Numbered from the stretch's first letter, positions 17,312-27,750 are shown. The stretch is 58,930 nucleotides of DNA from Alistipes sp. CAG:435 (GCA_000433355.1 FR893171.1:1-58930); one strand, 5' to 3'. The notes: a model not told the origin generated them from the sequence alone. Numbers and translations are program-made.

Positions 17312-17347
17312 GCAATTAACTATAGCAAAAACAATACTGACATTTAT

Positions 17348-17380
17348 GGTCGCTTCGATGCTTCGACAGGCTCAGCAACC
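17348..17380. repeat. REP-like palindrome fragment in a 301-bp gene-free stretch
   Basis: It contains CTTCGACAGGCTCAGCAACC preceded by GGTCGCTTCGATG. Together with the hairpin at 17493-17520 it fills the gap 17284-17584, which otherwise shows no gene. The whole gap resembles 16612-16770: REP half, then a GGAGCAGG hairpin, then an ATATATTC-containing tail. Confidence 0.75.
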
Positions 17381-17492
17381 ACAGACTTTGTGACCGTAGG
17401 ATCATCGACCGGAAGATTAAGGCTCAGCAACAGCAGGGGGGGGCAGCTGTTGGCAGTGGAGGTCAAATGCTTGACCTGCAATCAATAAAATA

Positions 17493-17520
17493 ACCCTACT
17501 CCCACCCGAAGGAGCAGGGT
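17493..17520 (-). terminator. Hairpin after the transglutaminase-like lipoprotein gene
   Basis: ACCCTACTCC and GGAGCAGGGT pair with one mismatch around an 8-nt loop, 65 bp past the stop of the minus-strand gene at 17585. The minus strand continues TTATTTTATTG, a plausible U-rich tail. Confidence 0.6.
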
Positions 17521-17584
17521 GCTTCAATATATTCGCTTACAACAATTTAGCCTCCACAGCCATTCAATTGTTTTATTATATGGG

Positions 17585-20158
17585 CTATAACTTGGCGATG
17601 GCGGTGACGAGCTGGTCGCCGAGACCGATGGTGTAGCCCTCGGTGGTGAAGAAGACTCGGTTGAAGGTGTCGGCGAGAAGGAAGTACGGCATCCGGCGGC
17701 CTTTCAGGTCGAGTCCGTCAGGGATTATGCCGAAATGGACGTTGGACGGGAGCGAGGAGGAATATTCCTTGAGCCATCCGAGACCTTCAGCGGTGGTCAG
17801 AAGCAGGATCGGACGGTTCCAGGACTCCAGTTTCGCCTTCGCGGCGATGATGTCGTTGATTGCGTGGACAGACGGCTCCTGCCGAGGGGTCAGGAAACCG
17901 ATCACATAGAACCCGCGGCCGGTGGTCGAAAGAACCGAAACAGGTTCTGAATCAGGCTCCACCTTGTACTTTGTCTCCGCATCGAACGAACCGATTACGG
18001 ACAGTTTGTCCTCCGGAATGGTGATGCGGAGATCAAGCGTCGTGGTCTCGCCCTCCTTGACAGAGAACTGCTGCATCGTGACAGGCACACTGCCATCGGA
18101 AAGACGGTTACCGCTCACAAGCACATAATCACCGACATCGAGCGAAGTTCCTTTCTTGAATATATTCGCCCAGCTGACGCCTCCGCCCATATCAACCTGA
18201 CCTTCATCAAACGACAGAAGTTTCGTGCGGCCATTCTCTATCTTGCTGACAGTGAAGTGGGAATAGTAGCCCGGATTCGCCAGGATAGCCGTAGGCTCGT
18301 AGTTCAGGACCAGTGTCCCGGTAGGAGCCACAACCTGCGAGGAAGCCTCGAAATCCACATCAACCCACTGGCCGTCAGCCTTGTACTGAATCTTTCCGGT
18401 CACAGGATCCTTGCGCGCGTCGATCCCGAGAGTCCTGGCGAGAGCGACAAAGAATATATTCCTTGAGCGAACGTCCGCCATTCTTGCCTGATAAACGCCG
18501 ATAGGAGACATCGGAATGCTCCAGGCCTTAGGGTCACGCAGCACAGTGATGCTGTCCTGCACCCATCTGATCAGGTTCGAAGGGACAGACAACTCCTCCT
18601 TTGACAGTCCGGTTCCGAAGAGACCTGCAAAGAACGACTTGTAAGGACTGAGGAACTCGTTCTCGACCCTTGGGCAGAGAATCGCGTCCGAAGCATTGTA
18701 ACTGTCATCCAAAATAGTCCTCGTCACATCTATCATATCCTTATTGCTCAAGGATTTAAGCAGTTCCAAAGCCCTTGCGTCCGGATGATCCTCCAAGAAC
18801 TTTTCAATCACCTCGTGGTTGCCGGCAGAGAATGCCAGAAGCCTCCCTTTCTCCGAACTGTCCGTGACGAAGAATGTAGTCATATAAGCCTTTCGGATGC
18901 TGTCCTCCTGAGCGAAACGTCTGTCGTTCTCAGCACGCTGCTCCGGAGTAACCTCAGGGATGTTCGCGGTCTCCGGCGGCGGGACAATCATCATTGACTG
19001 AGGATCAAATGAATGCTGGTCCGAAATCGTGATCTTAACCTCTGTGTCCTTGCCGAAAGAGACCTTGGAATAGCCATACTTGCCGTTCTTCGAGGCCCAG
19101 GCCATCATATCCCCCATCCCGGCGGTCAGGAATGTACGCCCTTGAGCGTCAGTGTATTTGGAAAGCGCAGGATAGAACTCGGCATAGTTGTAGATCTTGA
19201 AATCAACCAAGGCGCTGTCAACCGGGGAACCATTCTCATCAACTACAGTGAAATCAACACGGTCGGTCTTGGCGTAATTGTCAATCAGATTGATTTCCGT
19301 GAAGTTAGGCCCGACCATAACCTTCTCTTCCGGGCCGTCATAGTTTCCGAAAACCCTTGTGTGCATCAGCAATCCACGGCTGGCCGGAGAATTGAACCAC
19401 CCCAGATTAAGGACCGGCTCCGGCTCACAGGCACCAAGGAAGTACCAATCACCGTCAGCCCAAGCCTCGACCCAGGCGTGGTTGTCATCCGTGTGCGCCC
19501 AACGAGGGGTGTAAACCTGACGGGCAGGGATTCCCACAGCCCTAAGAGCCGCCACAGCGAATGTGGACTCCTCACCGCAACGCCCCAACGAACTTCTCAT
19601 CGAGGAAAGCGGGGACAGGGTACGAGCGTCGGATGGCTTGTAGGTCAGTTTCTCGTGACACCAATGATTCACTTCCAGAATGGCATCCTTCATATTCATA
19701 CCCTCCACACGTGGCTTCAACTCACGGTAGAAGGCGACCCTTGAAGTGTCGAGGTTCTCATTGTTCGCCCTGACAGGCAGCACGAAATGCCTGAATATCC
19801 TCTCCGGGACATTCCACCCCATCTCCTTTCGGGCGGCGAAGGACGAACGAATATTCTGAAGGTAATAGTCTGTGCTGTAATCCGTAACGTCCGCGAGCGG
19901 CATATAGGCATAGAGAAACTCCAAAGCCTCGAACTCTTCTGTCGTCAGATAGAGGTCGCTGACAAAGCCGTTGGACTCCGTAAGGCATTTCTTGTCTTTA
20001 TCGACCGCAAAGAAGCCTTGCAGACGCTCCGGCCGCAGCCTTTTATTCAGATCCGCCTCAACCGTGGCACGATAGGAAGCGTCGGTCATAAAATGATGAA
20101 CCTCGCAGGATGAGAGCAGCAACAGAGCCGCCATCAGGGAGAAGAATGTCTTTTTCAT
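17585..20158 (-). CDS. Transglutaminase-like lipoprotein with a C-terminal thioredoxin-like domain
   Basis: This 857-aa lipoprotein has lipobox LLSSC (Cys18). A transglutaminase core lies around residues 150-250: the catalytic Cys194 sits in SLGRCGEESTFAVAALRAVG and His227 in TDDNHAWVEAW, followed by GDWYFLGACEPEP. A central region (about 300-400) looks like carboxypeptidase-regulatory or Ig-like beta folds (FTVVDENGSPVDSALVDFKI). A second helical part repeats some transglutaminase-like features (IFFVALARTLGIDAR). The last 110 residues (GFYVIGFLTPRQEPSV, then RPILLLTTAEGLGW) have a thioredoxin-like outline without a CxxC. Proteins of this kind are usually anchored facing the periplasm or cell surface and are thought to process or cross-link peptides; the substrate is unknown. 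It stands alone, followed by a hairpin, with the EF-G2-like gene upstream. Confidence 0.8.
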   Translation of the reverse strand: MKKTFFSLMAALLLLSSCEVHHFMTDASYRATVEADLNKRLRPERLQGFFAVDKDKKCLTESNGFVSDLYLTTEEFEALEFLYAYMPLADVTDYSTDYYLQNIRSSFAARKEMGWNVPERIFRHFVLPVRANNENLDTSRVAFYRELKPRVEGMNMKDAILEVNHWCHEKLTYKPSDARTLSPLSSMRSSLGRCGEESTFAVAALRAVGIPARQVYTPRWAHTDDNHAWVEAWADGDWYFLGACEPEPVLNLGWFNSPASRGLLMHTRVFGNYDGPEEKVMVGPNFTEINLIDNYAKTDRVDFTVVDENGSPVDSALVDFKIYNYAEFYPALSKYTDAQGRTFLTAGMGDMMAWASKNGKYGYSKVSFGKDTEVKITISDQHSFDPQSMMIVPPPETANIPEVTPEQRAENDRRFAQEDSIRKAYMTTFFVTDSSEKGRLLAFSAGNHEVIEKFLEDHPDARALELLKSLSNKDMIDVTRTILDDSYNASDAILCPRVENEFLSPYKSFFAGLFGTGLSKEELSVPSNLIRWVQDSITVLRDPKAWSIPMSPIGVYQARMADVRSRNIFFVALARTLGIDARKDPVTGKIQYKADGQWVDVDFEASSQVVAPTGTLVLNYEPTAILANPGYYSHFTVSKIENGRTKLLSFDEGQVDMGGGVSWANIFKKGTSLDVGDYVLVSGNRLSDGSVPVTMQQFSVKEGETTTLDLRITIPEDKLSVIGSFDAETKYKVEPDSEPVSVLSTTGRGFYVIGFLTPRQEPSVHAINDIIAAKAKLESWNRPILLLTTAEGLGWLKEYSSSLPSNVHFGIIPDGLDLKGRRMPYFLLADTFNRVFFTTEGYTIGLGDQLVTAIAKL

Positions 20159-20233
20159 AAATGAATATATTCAATCAGGTAATCTTTCCTCAGAAATCTG
20201 AGGCAACTAATTTTAACGCTTAGGAATGAACAA

Positions 20234-20267
20234 CCCTCCCCTCCGGCAGCGATACCGGAGAGGAGGG
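20234..20267 (-). terminator. Hairpin after the EF-G2-like gene
   Basis: CCCTCCCCTCCGG and CCGGAGAGGAGGG pair over 13 bp with one mismatch around an 8-nt loop, 41 bp past the stop of the minus-strand gene at 20308. A GAATATTC palindrome overlaps its foot. Confidence 0.65.
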
Positions 20268-20307
20268 CTGAATATTCTTTGTCATCGACCATAAAGGTCT
20301 GTTGATA

Positions 20308-22464
20308 TTACTCCTCTTCCTTCTCCTGAGCGGCGTACTCGGCAAGAAGCTTGGTCTGGACATCAGCAGGAACAGGCTGGTAGTCAGCGAACTCCATGGT
20401 GAATGTCGCGGCGCCGGAGGTCAACGAGCTCAAGGTTGTGGAGTAGCGGTAAAGCTCAGCGAGCGGAACACGGGCCTTGAGGACTGAGAATCCCTTGTCC
20501 GAGCTCATACCCTCGATGAGCGCCCTCTTGTTCTGAAGGTCTGACATGCAGGCTCCCATGTAGTCGGCAGGTGTCATGATCTCGACATTGTAGATAGGCT
20601 CCATGATCTTCGGACCGGCGTTGCGGAATGCCTCCTTGAAGGCGTTGCGCGCGGCGAGGATGAAGGAGATTTCATTGGAGTCAACCGGGTGCATCTTACC
20701 GTCATAGACGAAGACTCTGATGTCACGGGCATAAGAACCAGTGAGAGGGCCCTCGGTCATCTTGTCATTGAGTCCCTTGAGGATGGCCGGCATGAAGCGC
20801 GCATCGATGGCTCCACCGACAACGCAGTTGTAGAACTCAAGCCTTCCGCCCCATTCGAGGTCGAACTCTTCCTTGGTCTTGACGTTGAGGACAACATCCT
20901 TGCCGTCAATCTTGAACTTGTTCGTGAACGGAACGCCTTCAACGATAGGGCAGATGAGGATGGAAACCTCACCGAACTGACCGGCTCCACCGGACTGCTT
21001 CTTGTGACGGTAAGTCGCCGTAGCCACCTTTGTGATGGTCTCACGGTAAGGAATCTTAGGAGCGAACATAACGACCTTCACACCGAACTCGTTCTCCAGA
21101 CGCCACTTGCAGACATTGATGTGCTGCTCGCCCTGGCCGCTGAGGATAGTCTGTTTGAGTTCTTTTGAATATTCAACGATGATCGTAGGATCCTGGGCGG
21201 AAATCTTCGAGAGAGCCTCGCCGAGTTTGGTCTCGTCGTTCTGGGACTCGGCCTTGATGGCGCAGCGGTACTTGGACGCCGGGAATACGATGTGCTCGTA
21301 GGCGATGCCGGAACCAAGCTGTGAAAGGGTCACGTTGGTCTTTCCTGCGCGCAGCTTCACTGTACAACCGATCTCACCCGCCTGAAGTCCGGAGACCTTC
21401 TCCTTTTTGGCACCGGCCACGGCATAGATGGCGGAAAGTCTTTCCTTGTCTCCTGTCTCCGCATTCTCAAGATCCATACCCTCTGTCAGATGACCGGACA
21501 TAACCTTGAAATAAGAAACCTCTCCAAGATGCGGCTCGACGTCAGTCTTGTAGATGAATATGGAAGTAGGGTTTCCGGCGTTGCACTCAACCTCGTTGCC
21601 ATCCTTGGTGACAAACTTGGTCTCCGCAGGGGAGATGGCGGTCTTGATGGTGAACTCCATGAGCCTCTTCACACCGATGTCCTTCTTGCCGGAGAGGCAG
21701 AAAATAGGAAGCACGCCACCCTGACGGATTCCCTTTCCGAGACCCTCGCGGATCTCGTCCTCGGTGAGCGAGCCGTTCTCGAAGAATCTCTCCATAAGGG
21801 TGTCGTCAAACTCGGCTGCCTTCTCGATGAGCTCCTGACGGAGAGTCTCGGCCTCGTCCATAAGGTTCGCAGGGATGTCAAGATCCTCACGGGTTCCGTT
21901 ATCGTCCTTGAAATGATAGTATTTCATCTTGAGGACATCTATGAAGCCGTCAAATGAAGGGCCTGGGTTGACAGGGAACTGGACGATGATCGGCTTGTGG
22001 CCAAAAGTCTCCTTCATCTCGGCGATGGTCTTCTCCCAGTCGGCTTTCTCTGAGTCAAGCTGGTTGACAGCCACGATGAGAGGCAGCTTGTACTTATCGG
22101 CGTAACGAGCGAAGATGTCTGTGCCCACCTCGACGCCCTGCTGTGCGTTGATGACAAGAATACCGTTCTCGCAGACCTTGAAGGCTGACACAGCGCCTCC
22201 GATGAAGTCATCGGAACCCGGAGCGTCGATCACGTTGAACTTCGTGTTCATGAACTCTGCGTAAAGCGGAGTGGCGAAGATCGATCTCTGGTTGATTTTC
22301 TCGATTTCCTCATTGTCGGAAACAGTGTTCTTGTCCTCGACCGTGCCTCTTCTGGCGATCACCTTGCCCTCGAAGAGCATGGCTTCAGATAATGTGGTCT
22401 TACCTGACTTGGCGCTACCAATCAGAACCACATTACGGATGTCTTTAGTAGAATATTCCTTCAT
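20308..22464 (-). CDS. fusA2: EF-G paralogue (EF-G2-like, degenerate G domain)
   Basis: This 718-aa protein has the full EF-G domain order. The P-loop is GSAKSGKTT (residues 16-24) rather than the canonical AHIDAGKTT. The G3 motif is DAPGSDDF, with Ser84 where translational GTPases carry the catalytic His of DTPGH. G4 reads NQLD in place of NKMD. Domain III (SGQGEQHINVCKWRLE), domain IV (SGGAGQFGEVSI) and domain V follow. This fits the Bacteroides EF-G2 type, reported to support translocation without GTP hydrolysis during carbon starvation and gut colonisation. The loss of the catalytic His seen here agrees with that. It is a single gene with its own downstream hairpin. The canonical fusA should lie elsewhere in the genome. 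Confidence 0.88.
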   Translation of the reverse strand: MKEYSTKDIRNVVLIGSAKSGKTTLSEAMLFEGKVIARRGTVEDKNTVSDNEEIEKINQRSIFATPLYAEFMNTKFNVIDAPGSDDFIGGAVSAFKVCENGILVINAQQGVEVGTDIFARYADKYKLPLIVAVNQLDSEKADWEKTIAEMKETFGHKPIIVQFPVNPGPSFDGFIDVLKMKYYHFKDDNGTREDLDIPANLMDEAETLRQELIEKAAEFDDTLMERFFENGSLTEDEIREGLGKGIRQGGVLPIFCLSGKKDIGVKRLMEFTIKTAISPAETKFVTKDGNEVECNAGNPTSIFIYKTDVEPHLGEVSYFKVMSGHLTEGMDLENAETGDKERLSAIYAVAGAKKEKVSGLQAGEIGCTVKLRAGKTNVTLSQLGSGIAYEHIVFPASKYRCAIKAESQNDETKLGEALSKISAQDPTIIVEYSKELKQTILSGQGEQHINVCKWRLENEFGVKVVMFAPKIPYRETITKVATATYRHKKQSGGAGQFGEVSILICPIVEGVPFTNKFKIDGKDVVLNVKTKEEFDLEWGGRLEFYNCVVGGAIDARFMPAILKGLNDKMTEGPLTGSYARDIRVFVYDGKMHPVDSNEISFILAARNAFKEAFRNAGPKIMEPIYNVEIMTPADYMGACMSDLQNKRALIEGMSSDKGFSVLKARVPLAELYRYSTTLSSLTSGAATFTMEFADYQPVPADVQTKLLAEYAAQEKEEE

Positions 22465-22623
22465 TACTATAAGTTATTAATTATGAAATCATTGTTGGCA
22501 AATTTGCATTACGGGGAACAACTTGATAAAAATCGATTTACCTTTGTAAGCGCCTCATAAGTTCGCCGAAAGGCAAATCTAATAAAAAAATGTCCCAATA
22601 ACAACACTATTCCACAATCTTTC

Positions 22624-22827
22624 TTAATGAATATTCTCGCAGCGGCGATAAAAATCGACCAGATCCTGCCCCCGATAACCCAATTCATCATAAATCACGG
22701 CGTCCAACGCGGCCGGATCCGCTCCTATCCGCAAGCATATTCCCGTGAAATCCGGAATTTGCCTGTAAAGCCTCTGCTCATCCATCGCCTTCTCGAAGGC
22801 GGAATAGTCATTCTCTGTCCTGCCCAT
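22624..22827 (-). CDS. 67-aa conserved-looking small protein
   Basis: From the ATG at 22827 the product reads MGRTENDYSAFEKAMDEQRL and then YRQIPDFTGICLRIGADPAALDAVIYDELGY, ending in an acidic and aromatic tail. It looks all-alpha, with a short helix-turn-helix-like stretch (FTGICLRIGADPAALDAVIY). Short proteins of this outline occur in Bacteroidales, but I cannot name the family. The frame stays open to 22905, but no ATG lies further upstream. The plus-strand frame on the same DNA (22627-22902) is less protein-like. No clear promoter was seen. It shares strand and direction with the EF-G2-like gene, 160 bp away. Confidence 0.55.
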   Translation of the reverse strand: MGRTENDYSAFEKAMDEQRLYRQIPDFTGICLRIGADPAALDAVIYDELGYRGQDLVDFYRRCENIH

Positions 22828-23003
22828 AATAAAAAGTGTTTTCGCAAAGGACAGCACTTCCTCTTGAAAAAACAACCTCAGGTTGCTGACAAGCGGGGGT
22901 AACAACTGAATATTTTCTGTTTTTTATCATTTTTATATGTTTTTTATAACCATTGACTACATTTTACAACCTATGATTACAAACCGAAGAATCTTCTTTT
23001 GGA

Positions 23004-23011
23004 TATTTTTG
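23004..23011 (+). promoter_or_regulatory. Promoter -7 box (TATTTTTG)
   Basis: A TAnnTTTG match 32 bp upstream of the ATG at 23044, in an AT-rich stretch. It fits as the promoter of the XRE-type gene. Confidence 0.55.
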
Positions 23012-23043
23012 CGTTTGTGTAACGCTTTTGAAGATTCACTCAA

Positions 23044-23469
23044 ATGGACGACGCAACGATAAAGAACAATCTTGAAAAGAAAAGGAACGAACTCGGCCTT
23101 TCACAGACCGAGATGGCACGTCGTCTTGAAATCTCCCTGAACGCCTACCGGAAGCTTGAGAAAGGCAAGACCAGAATCCTGAACGAGCATGTTGGAAAAT
23201 TCGCCGAGAAGACCGGGACTTCCGTGGCTGAACTGGTGAATGGTTTCGAACCGATAAGTTCGGCGACAGAAAGGATAAATGACATCAAGGAGAACTATGA
23301 CAGAAAGATGAGGGATCTTGAGGATGGCTACATAAAGACAATAGCCTCGCTGAAAGCTGACATCGAACGCCTTAACGAAAGGCTCCAAGACAAGGACGAA
23401 ATCATCAGCATGAACCGCAAGCTCATCCTCCGCTACGAGAAGGAACTCGGACTAAAGACCGGTGAATAA
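23044..23469 (+). CDS. XRE-family HTH protein with a coiled-coil tail
   Basis: This 141-aa protein has a classic Cro/CI helix-turn-helix at residues about 6-60 (KKRNELGLSQTEMARRLEIS, then LNAYRKLEKGKTRI), followed by a long charged helix (about 75-138, IERLNERLQDKDEI) that should form a coiled coil for dimerisation. It is a probable DNA-binding repressor or adaptor. Its targets are unknown. It has its own promoter and converges on the broken rnhB gene, overlapping its 3' end by 18 bp. No toxin partner is adjacent. Confidence 0.85.
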   Translation: MDDATIKNNLEKKRNELGLSQTEMARRLEISLNAYRKLEKGKTRILNEHVGKFAEKTGTSVAELVNGFEPISSATERINDIKENYDRKMRDLEDGYIKTIASLKADIERLNERLQDKDEIISMNRKLILRYEKELGLKTGE

Positions 23470-24131
23470 TGTCGGTTCAAGTTCCTTGGGGTGGAACGAC
23501 CTACGGTGCCACGGTGTCAACCCGAATTTTTTGATGGCTTCGATGTGCTCCTTGGTCGGATAGCCCATATTCCTGTCCCAGCCATATTCAGGATATTCCT
23601 TGGCCAGCTGGCGCATCTTCTCGTCCCTCCAAGTCTTCGCGAGCACAGACGCCGCCGCGATTGATGAATATGTAGCATCACCGTGAACCACAGTGCTGTA
23701 GGTGCCGAAGCCATATTCATCGAAAGGTCTGAAACGGTTGCCGTCGATCAGCAGGAAGTCCGGTTTAGGGGCAAGCCTCCCGGCCGCGCGCTCAGCACGA
23801 AGTCCGGTTTAGGGTCAAGCCTCCTGACCGCGCGCTGCATTCCGGTAACGGATGCCCAAAGAATATTCAATTCATCTATTTCCTCAGCGCTGACAGCCTC
23901 GACCGCCCAAGCGATCGCCTCACGCTCAATGATCGGCCTCAGGATATCCCTGGATTTCTCGCTCATCTTCTTGGAATCGTTCAGCAACGGGTGGTGGAAA
24001 TCCGTCGGAAGTATCACGGCCGCGGCATAGACAGGGCCAGCCAACGGACCGCGCCCGGCCTCGTCACAGCCGGCCTCGATGCGCCCCGCCTCCATAAACG
24101 GCAGCAGATGTATCTCTTTCTTTATATTCAT
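23452..24131 (-). pseudogene. rnhB: Ribonuclease HII, frameshifted by a 44-bp tandem duplication
   Basis: The N-terminal frame (24131 to 23748) carries the RNase HII motif GCDEAGRGPLAGPVYAAAVI. The C-terminal frame (about 23751 to 23452) carries VHGDATYSSIAAASVLAKTW and RNMGYPTKEH. Between them, 23755-23836 holds two near-identical copies of a segment beginning GAAGTCCGGTTTAGGG, offset by 44 bp. Because 44 is not a multiple of three, the reading frame breaks after LDPKPDFVL. Removing one copy restores a single frame of 211 codons, a normal RNase HII length with LLIDGNRF in the middle. The copies differ at a few bases. The enzyme removes ribonucleotides from DNA-RNA hybrids. As written the gene cannot make a whole protein. 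Confidence 0.85.
23755..23836. repeat. 44-bp tandem duplication inside rnhB
   Basis: Copy one begins at 23755 and copy two at 23799, each starting GAAGTCCGGTTTAGGG. About 35 of 38 aligned bases are identical. The duplication causes the rnhB frameshift. Confidence 0.85.
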
Positions 24132-24164
24132 AAATTCAAACCTTGCCGGCGGACAATTCCTTTT

Positions 24165-24213
24165 GGTCGCTGAGCCTGTCGAAGCGACCGGCGCTTCGAC
24201 AGGCTCAGCAACC
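24165..24213. repeat. Inverted pair of REP-like palindromes
   Basis: A full unit with core GCTGAGCCTGTCGAAGC is followed directly by an inverted half-unit (GCTTCGACAGGCTCAGC), between the promoter and the start region of rnhB. Confidence 0.85.
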
Positions 24214-24247
24214 TTGGGTCAACCTCCCTCCAGCCTGCCGGAAACGG

Positions 24248-24255
24248 CAAATATA
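24248..24255 (-). promoter_or_regulatory. Promoter -7 box (TATATTTG) upstream of rnhB
   Basis: The plus strand reads CAAATATA; the minus strand matches TAnnTTTG. It is 117 bp upstream of the rnhB start, and the REP pair lies between them, so the leader would contain the REP hairpins. Confidence 0.45.
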
Positions 24256-24263
24256 ACCAGAAA

Positions 24264-24294
24264 TTTGAGTTTAAGCAGGAAATGGCTACTTTTG
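24264..24294 (+). promoter_or_regulatory. Full Bacteroidota promoter (TTTG - 19 bp - TACTTTTG)
   Basis: TTTG at 24264-24267 and TACTTTTG at 24287-24294 are separated by exactly 19 bp, matching the -33/-7 consensus. It is the best promoter in the window and lies about 92 bp upstream of the S46 peptidase start. Confidence 0.75.
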
Positions 24295-24385
24295 TTGGTT
24301 ATTTTCATTGGAAATAGCTACTTTAGTAAATATAACCGGTAATCTTTTTTGATTACGGACACAGACATATTTAAAAGTATTTGAT

Positions 24386-26497
<2,112 letters not shown>

Positions 26498-26502
26498 CGA
26501 AT

Positions 26503-27570
26503 ATGACTGAACAGGAAATCTTGAATATGCTGACCGAGGTGGTCCACCCCGCCCAAGGAAGCAAAAGCATCATAGAACTCGGGATGGTTCATTCCGTCTC
26601 CATCGATGGCAACAAGGTGACAGTCACCCTCGCCTTCCCGAAAAGACGTGACCCTCTCACTGAATATCTTGTCGGAAGCACCCGCGCGACAATCATCCGC
26701 AACGCCCCGCAAGGCACTGAGGGAGAGGTCAGAACGGTTGTCAAGGAGGAGGCTCCCAAGAAGAAAGCCGGACTTGATCTCGGACTTGAGGAGATCAACA
26801 ATGTCCGCCACATCATCGGAATCGCCTCCGGCAAGGGCGGAGTCGGAAAGTCAACGGTGGCGGTCAACCTGGCCGTGGCACTGTCACGTCTCGGCTACAA
26901 GGTCGGACTCGCCGACGCTGATGTCTATGGCCCATCGGTTCCGCTGATGACCGGCACGGAAGGAGCTGTCCCTGAGGCCGAGGAGATCGCCGAGGGCAAG
27001 GAGGTCATCTACCCGATCGAGAAATACGGTGTGAAATGGATGTCCATCGGCTATTTCGCCGAACCTGGCCAGGCCCTTATCTGGAGAGGCCCGATGGCCT
27101 GCAACGCGTTGAAACAGATGATCCTGCAAGTACGCTGGGGCATTCTGGACTTTCTTCTCATCGATATGCCTCCTGGAACAGGTGACATCCACATCTCCCT
27201 CGTCAACGACATCCCGATGGAGGGCGCGCTGATCGTCACGACCCCTCAACCGGTAGCCCTCTCGGATGTTGAGAAAGGCGTGAACATGTTCCGTAACAAG
27301 AACATAGACCGCAAGATCTTCGGCCTCGTGGAGAATATGGCCTGGTTCACACCAGAGGAACTTCCGGAGAACAAGTACTACATATTCGGAAAGAATGGCG
27401 GCAAGGAGATGGCCGACAAGTACGGAATTCCGCTCCTCGGTCAGATTCCGATCGTCCAGAGCATACGTGAAGGCGGAGACTCCGGTGAACCCGCCGCCCT
27501 CTCCACACGCCCTGACGGCCAAGCCTTCATCGATCTCGCCGGCCGCCTCGCAAAAGCCGTGGAGTCGTAG
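26503..27570 (+). CDS. mrp: Mrp/ApbC-type Fe-S carrier P-loop ATPase
   Basis: This 355-aa protein starts at the ATG at 26503, right after the peptidase stop. Residues 1-90 form a MIP18/DUF59 domain (EILNMLTEVVHPAQGSKSII). The deviant Walker A is ASGKGGVGKSTVAVNLA (about 108-124). DADVYGPSVP and LLIDMPPGTGDI are the other ATPase motifs. Most Mrp proteins carry a CxxC for Fe-S binding after ENM; here the region reads ENMAWFTPEELPENKYYIFG without cysteines, a form I associate with other Bacteroidota. The protein should load Fe-S clusters or act as a related ATPase. It is probably co-transcribed with the peptidase. Confidence 0.9.
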   Translation: MTEQEILNMLTEVVHPAQGSKSIIELGMVHSVSIDGNKVTVTLAFPKRRDPLTEYLVGSTRATIIRNAPQGTEGEVRTVVKEEAPKKKAGLDLGLEEINNVRHIIGIASGKGGVGKSTVAVNLAVALSRLGYKVGLADADVYGPSVPLMTGTEGAVPEAEEIAEGKEVIYPIEKYGVKWMSIGYFAEPGQALIWRGPMACNALKQMILQVRWGILDFLLIDMPPGTGDIHISLVNDIPMEGALIVTTPQPVALSDVEKGVNMFRNKNIDRKIFGLVENMAWFTPEELPENKYYIFGKNGGKEMADKYGIPLLGQIPIVQSIREGGDSGEPAALSTRPDGQAFIDLAGRLAKAVES

Positions 27571-27593
27571 TACCTGATTGCCAAAGTCTTACC

Positions 27594-27629
27594 GTATTGT
27601 CTTTGGTAGATAACAGCCAAAGTCAATAC
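27594..27629 (+). terminator. Hairpin after mrp
   Basis: GTATTG-t-CTTTGG pairs with CCAAAG-t-CAATAC (12 bp, one mismatch, 10-nt loop), 24 bp past the mrp stop. Confidence 0.5.
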
Positions 27630-27655
27630 TCTATCTAACTGAGGATAAACACTTT

Positions 27656-27690
27656 ACCCGCCACCGACTGATAATGAGCCAGTGGCGGGT
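27656..27690. terminator. Second hairpin between mrp and the FAD gene
   Basis: ACCCGCCAC and GTGGCGGGT form a perfect 9-bp stem. With its neighbours it makes three hairpins in the 227-bp convergent gap 27571-27797. Confidence 0.45.
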
Positions 27691-27718
27691 AATTAGTTGG
27701 TTATCAACAAATAAAGCG

Positions 27719-27750
27719 ATGTCCTGGTGCGGAATCCGGCACCAGGACAT
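27719..27750 (-). terminator. Bidirectional hairpin after the FAD oxidoreductase gene
   Basis: ATGTCCTGGTGC and GCACCAGGACAT form a perfect 12-bp stem with an 8-nt loop. The plus strand continues TGTTCTTTTA and the minus strand CGCTTTATTTG, so it can end transcription from both sides. Confidence 0.65.

Noticed and set aside
22627..22902. 91-aa plus-strand frame
   Set aside because: The opposite strand encodes a more protein-like sequence, and this frame lacks a family outline.
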